64,000 nt of DNA, taken from the NCBI RefSeq assembly GCF_019649055.1, contig NW_026570223.1, positions 1,302,001-1,366,000 on the forward strand, in the 5' to 3' direction. Under the pieces are notes generated by a model, which did not search any database, was not told where the DNA came from, and worked only from the letters and a program-made list of their open reading frames with translations. The translations under genes were made by a program, and so were the position numbers. Source of the stretch: Paramacrobiotus metropolitanus. Its lineage: Eukaryota > Tardigrada > Eutardigrada > Parachela > Macrobiotidae. The first letter of the stretch is position 1. Every line of letters starts with the position of its first letter. This document shows positions 56,601 to 64,000 of the stretch, piece after piece.

Positions 56601-56759
56601 GATCCGTCGCGGCCCGTGCAAGTGGCCGGCGATCCCGAAAGGGCTCACCTTCGGAAATGCGATTCTTTGGGCGGAATTCCTTATCATGTCAACCAGATCC
56701 GGCATGCGGAAGAACTGGCTCGTCAGCTCGGCGTGGCGCCTATGAAAACTAAGGAATAG
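53602..56759 (+). CDS. Malate/L-lactate dehydrogenase-2 (Ldh_2) family oxidoreductase, 9 exons
   Basis: The exons are 53602-53899, 54121-54228, 54396-54476, 55009-55124, 55304-55402, 55564-55684, 55976-56109, 56383-56478 and 56598-56759. All joins keep phase. The product is ~404 aa. An internal ATG at 53704 would give ~370 aa, the usual family size, so the first 34 residues (many Arg/Lys/Leu, no Asp) may be a mitochondrial presequence. Family motifs are [15 protein letters not shown] (substrate-binding and catalytic His), [82 protein letters not shown] and [10 protein letters not shown]. These enzymes reduce 2-oxo acids with NAD(P)H. The true substrate is uncertain. Two joins are less certain: the TAC|GTTAGT donor of exon 4 and the AAG|GTGCGT donor of exon 5. 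Confidence 0.88.
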
Positions 56760-57693
56760 CTCAGACATCGCCCTACTGGATGAATTTTGCTGCCAGATCA
56801 TTCGTTTTGTGAAACTGACCATGAGAAACTTCATGTAATATCAGACATTTGATGTGTCGAATATTTATTTAACTAATTTACTTTTTTCTCCGTCGTCCGA
56901 CGCTGTTGTCTGGACACGGATATCATTATATTGTCAATTTGTGATACTGGTTGTGGGAGCCAAAATGCCTGACGAAATTGCTCCAGTTGATTCGCGTTTG
57001 CAATTTTAAGCCGCGATTTTCTAGCGCTCATTTTGAGTACAATTCATTTGTAATACAACCATAATGTTTCCTTTGCTGCTGACTTTGGCGTCGAATATTA
57101 TAGTTTGGTAAACTAAAGTACAATTACAATATTACTAAGAATAAATTGGACATTGCAATACTCAGGCGTCGTTTAAAATGTGACTGCATTTACTTGCGAG
57201 TTGTGTTAATTTTTCGCGGGATACCCAGATTTTGGTATTTTTTCGGGATTAATTACATAGCATGACTTGCAAGCACACCAACAGTCAACGTGTTGTTGTC
57301 ATTATGTCAGCCATTCAACTGCTTTACAAAATCTGTGCTACGGCGAATGCGTTTATGAAACCGGGGAAAACAGAACACTAACACATATACACAGATTACT
57401 TCCAGGATACGACGCTGTGCCGTCAGTATACCCAGCAAAAAAACAACTGACAAAGCCCCATTGAACCGACATCCGCATCTCCAACCCCAATGTATTCAGT
57501 GGATTCTGCAGTGAAACCGTTTCGGGCTATCGCAGATTCTGCTTGTCAGCGTGATACTTCATTGCCAATGTCCTGGTCATACAGTCCAGCCAGCTATAAA
57601 AGTCATTAGCTGGCAGGACATTTCACCAGTCGCGATAGTTGTGCTACACCGGATTTTATATAGATTTCTTATCGCAGCTTTACGTTGGGCTTG
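56760..57693. other. Intergenic
   Basis: 3' flank of the dehydrogenase (GAATATTTATTT near 56855) and the promoter region of the glycine-rich peptide gene. No other gene supported. Confidence 0.45.
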
Positions 57694-57702
57694 TATATAT
57701 AG
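57694..57702 (+). promoter_or_regulatory. TATA box of the glycine-rich peptide gene
   Basis: TATATATAG lies 38 bp before the ATG at 57732, so the mRNA leader would be only ~5-10 nt. Confidence 0.65.
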
Positions 57703-57731
57703 TATTCCACCGTCTGTGACCTTTAGTCAAC

Positions 57732-58385
57732 ATGTTCTCCATGAAAGCGGTAAGTCATATCGTAAACGAGTCTCGTCTTAACGTACTGTACTTATTTTCA
57801 CATTAATTTTTTTCGATCCATTTAAGAAAAATTATAGGCAAGTGAAAACCGTTTTAAAATATTTAATGAATGCTCGAAAGCTTTGCGGGTTTTAGAATTT
57901 TATCCTTTACCAGCTCGTCACACGGTCACAGTGCATCGCATTTAGATTAATACTTGTATTCTGGGTAAATTGCAGTAGAAAATTTTATAAAAAAACAATT
58001 AATAAATAACTTTTTAATTCGCAATATTTGCAGAGACGGGCATCGCTCACAAAAATGCATTCAAATCATAAATCATTATTAAATTAGAAAGCAGTATTAC
58101 ATCAGAAAGTAAATCAATGGTTTTTCAAGCGTTGCGAATTCCCTTTAATAATTGTCAAAACCAACAAATTCCTTTTTCCAGATCCTTCTGCTGCTGTTGG
58201 TGGCCCTGGTGGCCGTTGTGAGTGTGGACGCGTGGTGGGGCGGTCGTGGCTTCTACGGCGGACGCGGCTTCTACGGTGGTCGCTTCTTCGGCGGACCATG
58301 GGGTGGATATGGTGGATACGGATTCGGACGCTTCGGTTACGGCGGACCATGGGGCGGATATGGATATGGACCCTACTGGCGATAG
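57732..58385 (+). CDS. Glycine-rich secreted peptide, 73 aa, two exons
   Basis: Exon 1 (57732-57749) encodes only MFSMKA before a GTAAGT donor. Exon 2 (58182-58385) follows TTTTTCCAG in phase 0. The result is a clear signal peptide (MFSMKAILLLLLVALVAVVS) and a mature part made of Gly, Tyr, Phe, Trp and Arg (GGRGFYGGRGFYGGRFFGG, PWGGYGGYGFGRFG, PWGGYGYGPYWR). Splitting the signal peptide after a few codons is common in arthropod cuticle and antimicrobial genes. The GGY/GFYGGR repeats fit glycine-rich cuticle proteins; nematode-type CNC/NLP antimicrobial peptides look similar. The family is not resolved. Confidence 0.8.
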
Positions 58386-60310
58386 ACGCAGCGCACCGGC
58401 ATCATTCCACCTGCAATGCCAAGTTTTCTAATAGCTAACATCGGCTGACCTTTCACCATAAATGGCACTGGTTTTAGCTTTCACCGCGTTATTACATGTG
58501 TGTGAGGCGCTCGTTGTTAACGTCGCTAAAAATGCCTTGTTTATGTTATTAGCTGCTGGCAGTGAGTCTCCTGTCTGAAAAATTGATCGTTATACAGTAT
58601 ATTAAAAACTAACTTATTCATAGAAATTCAAATTGAATAAATTATTACACATACCGCATACATAATAATACCGCAAGCTGCACTGGTTAAATATTATCTT
58701 AATACACCGTTTAAATTATCGGCTAATTTTACATTACACATCCTACGCATAACTCATATCTGTTAATTCTTTAATGGACAGAAGCCATTACACTTCCAAA
58801 AAATGATAACGCGGGCACACTAATGTACAGTAATTAATTATAATGTCTTCGATCGCGAGAAAAATTAAGTCCACACAGTTTGTACCTGCGGTGATCCATG
58901 TATATACATAATCATTATATTCGTGAGAAAAAGAAGAACACCTAACAAAATTGCCAGCAATAAGTAATCCTGAAATGCAATATTCTGTAATGCGCACTGA
59001 GTATTTTACATTTACAGCGAAAAGATTCATGTTTTACTGTTTTAAATATCAAAATTAAATACTGTACGTTGCAAATTTCTCATGTTCTTAAGTCAGTATG
59101 GTCAATATTAATATTGGTCATGTTCGTCATCTGTATCGTACTATGTTTTTGAATAGGAGTAACATCTATATGGAAAGAGAATTCAAACTGCAATTAGCAG
59201 AACTAACAGATATTAAATTAATTAAATATCTAAAATTTGCATAATTATTACGGTTAGACTATGTTGCCTGAAAACTGATGCTATTGCACACTATTATTCT
59301 TAAAAAGGCAAAATTACGGTTAATAAGCGCAACAACTAATTAATATTGATTAATTATTATTTGTATTACAATTAATTATTATTTTTATACTAGGCACGGA
59401 TAATAAGCGCAAGCAACCCAAAAGCGTCGTCCAGATTTCTATGGAATGTACCTGTTGCGCCGGCGTGTAGCTGTACACAGGAATAGACACACAAAGTGGC
59501 ATGCGATTTAAAATGCGCTCCCATAATACAATAGCCCAAAAATTGGCAAGCGCTCACGCCCAGACAGTAGCCAGCTTATTTACGCGTTCGAGATCGTCTT
59601 CCCATTGTTCTCGCGCATTCCTCGCTAGTCGCTGGCGTTCTTCTCTAGCACGATCAGTTTTTCCTTCGTGCCCGGTACAGTCTCATTCGGTGTCTCACAA
59701 TTTTATAACACTAGGACAGATTTCCGGCGTTTTATGGAGCTGGATCACAGATAACAGGAATAATCGATCGTTCTGTAATTGCCGTTGATCAGTATTTGGG
59801 CAAAACATTCGTGCCATATTCGTACATATTCTCTGCACAAGAAGTACAAAGAGATATTCGTGGATTGTGAGGTCAAAATTAACATGGATAAAACATCAAA
59901 CGGAATCAAAAGAAGTAAGGAATAACATGATTCCATGAAAAGCTTCGTACCGTTTTTGACCTTTAAGTTCCAACCATTATAAGTATCAAGTACGGTTTAT
60001 AAAACTAAAAGTCCTTGGATTTCCATCAGTTAGGAGATTATTATCGAGGGCTAATCTTTTTATTCGTATACTGTAAACCGAGAATTGAAAAAGCCCCGTT
60101 TTCAAAAATAGATGCCAGTGGTGAGTCATTAGTCATCGATGATGTAATTTTGTAAAACGAGACTACGTGTGACTCTGTCTGTACAGTGTGTCTACATATG
60201 CATTAGAGCCAGAGGAACAGCCGAATGCAGAACTTTGAATAGAGCAGACAGACTGATTCTTGGTGCCGTTTTTCCTATAGATAAATCGTAAATATGGGTT
60301 TATTTTGCAG
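58386..60310. other. Intergenic with possible transposon remnant
   Basis: AT-rich. At 59540-59740 the minus strand reads helix-rich, arginine/glutamate-dense peptides (REERQRLARNAREQWEDDLE) in shifting frames. This resembles the N-terminal regions that accompany Helitron-like proteins in invertebrates, but too little is left to call. AATAAA at 58636 may end the glycine-rich peptide mRNA. Confidence 0.35.
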
Positions 60311-60519
60311 ATGCGGTGTTACTCAATGGAGGCCCAAAGGGGAAAGGGTCGAAACCACCAAAGAAAGCTTGGTGGAAGCGGGCTTTTGGATCGTGGTTCA
60401 CCTGTTGCTCCGGTGTTGACGGGCGTGACGATGGCACCATAGTCCAGACGGGCAAACGCAATGGGAAGGAAACCTGCCAGAAAGGCTTGGAAACCGGTAA
60501 TTATGTTATCACCAAGTAG
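60311..60519 (+). CDS. Unrecognised coding exon
   Basis: After TTTATTTTGCAG the frame reads AVLLNGGPKGKGSKPPKKAW then WKRAFGSWFTCCSGVDGRDD and so on to TAG at 60517-60519. It is lysine/glycine-rich with a WWKRAFGSWFTCC core. The GC-richer composition than the flanks supports coding. The stop may be read through a donor (ACCG|GTAATT near 60497). No upstream exon found and no family recognised. Confidence 0.35.
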
Positions 60520-61424
60520 TTAATTAAAGCTATTAATTAATACCGGTTTTCTAAAGAGATTTGTACGTGGCAAGTGTACTGGATCACCTAATATGGCGAT
60601 TTATTTATCCCCTTCTGCAGTTATTGCAGAAGACATTTAATTTATTATTATTGCAACAGAATCCCGCTTGCGGCACGATAATAAAAATAATAAATTTTAT
60701 GACACCTACTGTAATCACCTTCTATAATACAGCAATTAAGTCAAAATTCATTTGAAAAATTTCTGTCGATACATAATATTTATTACTAAACAGGAACGAA
60801 CGCTGTAGTTTGTCACAACAGTAAAATGTCGTTTAATTCGACTCTCCTCCTTCCCTTGTTCAGGCTAGGTTTTGCGTTTCGCACTGAATTTCTGCAATAC
60901 GCATTGGTCCACTGGATGTTGGTGTACTGGATCACGTTGAAGTTATTCATTTATCAGTTAAAATTTCAATCTGCACACAGTTTGTTATGCTGATATTGTA
61001 ATTTATTGCCTACTCACTACTGCACGAGTCGCAATTTTTACAAGGCATCGAAGATACAAGTCACTCTATGTAGGTATTTAGGTTTGTTTGGCGTTTCACA
61101 TAAGTAACTACTCGTACTCGTATAGATAATAACTGATAACTGTGCCCCTTAATTCTGAATCCACAGAAGTAGTTATGTTTGTATTAGGAAATACAGTAAA
61201 GCCGGTGTATGTATTGTGTATCGTATATGATAGATATGTTACTATTGGTACTAGTATTAAAACAGTAGTCAACCATCGTTACCCGAATAATCATATTTTT
61301 GTTTTGAAATTGAATTTATGATTGTATCAGACGAGCATATAAGGCTTCGTAATTTCGTTATCAAAACCAAAACCAAGGGAACTTTGATTGCATCCGAACG
61401 CAGGTTTTACGTGGCTGTGGAATT
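60520..61424. other. AT-rich spacer
   Basis: No gene, RNA or repeat supported. It could be an intron if 60311 and 61425 belong to one gene. Confidence 0.35.
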
Positions 61425-62090
61425 ATGGATACTCGTAAACATATTTTCCTTACAATAGACAAACCAGCGAAGGCGATCTCGGTAAAGGCGGTGCAGTATC
61501 CGGGTGACGATCCAGCAGCGACTCCTTTACTCGAGCCATCATGGAGCACGGAAGCGCTTAACGGGGATGGCCCGGAGCTCAGCGCCCCTTCGACGCCCGT
61601 CTGCGCCGCGCATCAGGAAGAGAAGGCACCCAGTCCGTCCGGATCCGGCACCGAAGCTGCAGCTGTCGCAATGGAGACCGGCACCGAGGCTGCTGCTGAC
61701 ATCGCAGTGGTGACCGGCACCGAAGTTGCAGTGGACATCGTAAAGGCCGGTGCCGGACAGCTCACCGTCGCCACGCCGGAGACCGAGGTCATCTACTATG
61801 GTCGCTGGAACGGATCGGCATTCATCGCGGCCAACGAGCGCGATCAGGATTCCGGGTACGGGGATAAAGAGAGCGCCGGGGATAAGACGGAAGAGACCGT
61901 CCGGTTTCTGCGTTATCAGGATGCTCTGTGTATGGTCCGCCGGTGCGAGCGCGGTGAGAAGTGCCGGCGCGCCCTGCGTTTCCGTCGGGAATATCCACGT
62001 AAAGCTCAGTGTAAAGAGCATGATCTCACTCCGGTATATGAAGTGGTGGAGGTGGTCTATTCGTTGCCGGCGAAAGAGAACCTGATTTGA
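61425..62090 (+). CDS. Hypothetical 221-aa protein with TGTE-A repeats
   Basis: ATG 61425 (AATTATGGA) opens an uninterrupted, GC-rich frame. The first ~70 residues are proline/serine-rich. The middle has imperfect repeats of ~14-18 residues with the core TGTEAA/TGTEVAVDI. A charged segment (FIAANERDQDSGYGDKESAG) follows. The C-terminal ~60 residues are basic with cysteines (CMVRRCERGEKCRRALRFRR) and end YEVVEVVYSLPAKENLI.. No signal peptide or transmembrane helix, so probably intracellular. The acceptor-like TTTTACGTGGCTGTG before the ATG is weak. The strong composition contrast with its flanks makes it likely real. Function unknown. Confidence 0.55.
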   Translation: MDTRKHIFLTIDKPAKAISVKAVQYPGDDPAATPLLEPSWSTEALNGDGPELSAPSTPVCAAHQEEKAPSPSGSGTEAAAVAMETGTEAAADIAVVTGTEVAVDIVKAGAGQLTVATPETEVIYYGRWNGSAFIAANERDQDSGYGDKESAGDKTEETVRFLRYQDALCMVRRCERGEKCRRALRFRREYPRKAQCKEHDLTPVYEVVEVVYSLPAKENLI

Positions 62091-63529
62091 TGACTGCACA
62101 TATATAGAAGTCAGTTGGTTCCAGTTATTGTTTAAAACTTACTCTCTTGTTTGACTGCGGCCGGTCATAATGCCTTCGAGGAACGCCTCACCGGATTAGG
62201 TTTGTCGCATGCTCTCTTTGTTATTTCGTTGTTAAAGGTTGATGTTTTTGTAAGCAATTTGTTTATCATCAGTGCTGTATTTTTTGTTATGACGTTTTGT
62301 TAGTTCCGGTCTTTGAACAGCACTGATTTCGAGATACCTTTCCAGACTTACCTACGAGTAGTGTCTAGAAAATCTTGTCATATGTATGCAAAGATCGTAA
62401 GCTTTGTTACATGTTTTCTTTGCAATTTCTTTACAATTGTTAAAAGTCTAAACGACTCCGCATGCGGTAGTGATATTTGGGATGATCGTATGAGAGTAAA
62501 TCGTACTATTGTTAACCTTCTGTAATTACATAATTTTGCCGCTGTTTCATCAATGAATGGCATTTGGATCTACGGTTTGCTGCGCTGCGGTTGATAAAAT
62601 ACATTAACAGTCCTATTCCCAGTTATTAGATCTAGGAAATGATCTTATTACGAGTATCTATTGCACGTACAATACGTAATAATTTTCTGTTTTTTAGCAT
62701 GCACTCGTTTAGGCAATGTGTCCAGTGCGGTATTGTTTTATACTAACAATTAACAAATAACTTGTTAAATTTATACAGTAGCTAGCGCTTGGCTAATTAT
62801 CAAAACACAGTTACTTAATAAATACGCCTCCGCGCTATTCTTGCACTGTTTTCAGCATTAATTTTTGACTTTGAGTTTTTGAGTTTACAGTATCTATAGT
62901 CATTAAATTTTGTCTCGTCGTGGAGACTTTTACTTAATTACTTACTGTACATTGCACATTTCAGACTTGTGGTTATTATCAAATGCACAATCTTGACATA
63001 ATAACGATAATCGATAATTTAAAACGTATTTAATCGTTACCTCATTACTTTTCCCATTCACAGTACAAAATTAACGGAATTTTAATTAAACAGACACATT
63101 AGAAAAAAGTGAAAAACACAGTCATACTGCTACTTATCGTTACTATGTGTTAGTCCGTCTCGCGGTGAAAGCTGTTACCGGACATTTGGCCGTGCACCAC
63201 TGTCGCTCGCGCCGATTACGCTAATTGTGAACGGTTAATCTGCCGAAATCAGTCTGGTGAAAAATGAGAAATTCCATCATCTGGAACTGTTTATTTACGG
63301 TCCAGCTGCGTTATGAGAAAACATTCTCCGCGTCGCGTCTACTTACGCTATTCTCCTCTGGCCTGATTTCTCAGTGGGGGAAAGTTTAAAAGATTAATTA
63401 GACCACATTGGCAAGTGGCGTCTGTTTACGGTGATTAATCTGGCGCTGGCACGTCGGGGTGTCTTGCACTGCATTTGCATCGGAGTCTGGCCACGCACGA
63501 TCAGCTTATTCAGACACCAGCGAGCCACC
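62091..63529. other. Intergenic, promoter region of the TatD gene
   Basis: AT-rich up to ~63120, then GC-richer just before the TatD start. No TATA box or other gene was identified. Confidence 0.4.
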
Positions 63530-63701
63530 ATGGCGAACCTGCATTCGCCAACTAAACCCCTCTACCAACTGGTCGACATTGGGGCCAATCTGACCAGTGG
63601 GAAATTCGGCCGGGAACTCGATCAAGTGGTGGAACGGGCCGCGGAGGCCGGAGTTTTTAAGATTATGGTCACTGGATCGTCCATTGAGAGCAGTAAAGAC
63701 G
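63530..63701 (+). CDS. TatD-type DNase, first exon (gene continues beyond window)
   Basis: ATG 63530 lies in a perfect Kozak context (GCCACCATGG). The frame is open upstream but has no other ATG. The exon reads YQLVDIGANLTSGKFGRELD then QVVERAAEAGVFKIMVTGSS and IESSKDG, and ends at a GTGAGT donor in phase 1. DIGANLT, then a GV-x-K-I-x-V-T-G-S-S strand, is the start of TatD/TATDN1 metal-dependent 3'-5' nucleases of the amidohydrolase fold, where metal-binding residues usually lie in D-I-G-A-N/H. Involvement in DNA repair or apoptotic DNA breakdown is known for relatives. Only 57 codons are visible, so catalytic completeness cannot be judged. Confidence 0.85.
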
Positions 63702-64000
63702 GTGAGTTTGGCTGCTTTTTAAGTATAGCTGTAGAAGCTTCGACAGTTTGGATTCTTTAAGACTGTAAACCGTGAACGTCTGACACTATTTACTTTTTTT
63801 TAAATATTCAGAGGAAAATCCTTATACTGATTTTCTAATGAAGCTCTTTTTTGTCTGTAAATGAATCTGTAAAAAGTTCAGAATCAGACTGCCAACTTGA
63901 CAAGTACCTATAAAAATTTGTTTTGCAATCTGATGGTTTTGTTACGTTTTAATTTTGTAGATTATTTAAATTTTAATCGTAAGTACTTTGTGCCGTTGCG
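63702..64000 (+). other. Intron 1 of the TatD gene
   Basis: It begins with GTGAGT. No acceptor in phase is recognised before the window ends. Confidence 0.7.

Noticed and set aside
58114-58438. Histidine/arginine- and tryptophan-rich frames over the glycine-rich peptide
   Set aside because: Shadow frames of the GGY repeats. Only the phase joined to MFSMKA gives a signal peptide.
61539-62099. 186-aa minus-strand frame opposite the 61425 gene
   Set aside because: No start context or domain. It mirrors the GC-rich plus-strand gene, which begins at a good ATG and has internal repeats.

Overview
The window is animal nuclear DNA. Genes are broken by short GT-AG introns (about 55-900 bp), starts sit in good Kozak contexts, and intergenic DNA is AT-rich and full of small transposons. 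A tardigrade is the best guess. This rests on dispersed short chemoreceptor-like GPCRs with an N-R-I in place of DRY, divergent F-box proteins, a glycine-rich cuticle-type peptide and a peritrophin-type chitin-binding protein. It comes from recalled family features, not a search. No bacterial operon, CRISPR array or phage structure is present.

Layout. 1-9.2 kb is a chemoreceptor region in decay. It has a cut-off GPCR tail, one intact GPCR, a frameshifted second 7-TM type, two GPCR pseudogenes, a lone LINE ORF1 and a protein-kinase fragment split by a 732-bp fold-back element. 9.2-17.8 kb holds an immunoglobulin-type gene with a Tc1-like element beside its 5' boundary, two broken copies of that gene, a broken ionotropic glutamate receptor in two orientations, a possible secreted peptide and an F-box exon next to a hairpin element. 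17.8-29.4 kb is mostly non-autonomous transposons (TTAA-type, hAT-like and others), satellites and one more GPCR pseudogene. 29.4-43 kb has a four-exon dermatopontin-like gene, a secreted carboxypeptidase-regulatory/DUF2135-like protein, a two-exon F-box-like gene, two tRNA-like genes with an internal insert, a second copy of the hairpin element and a defensin-like peptide. 43.9-49.8 kb is one 13-exon gene for a GB1-family GTPase with a signal peptide and a long helical C-terminal region. 51.5-64 kb is denser: a chitin-binding protein, a nine-exon malate/lactate dehydrogenase-2 enzyme, a glycine-rich secreted peptide, two unrecognised coding segments and the first exon of a TatD nuclease.

There is no operon-like organisation. 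The chitin-binding protein and glycine-rich peptide are both secreted, and both have a TATA box at a suitable distance, which would suit cuticle or gut-lining expression. The GPCRs, the second 7-TM type and the glutamate-receptor remnant look like a chemosensory birth-and-death neighbourhood. The exon models for the multi-exon genes come from matching donors, acceptors and codon phase by eye. Transcripts could change individual junctions.
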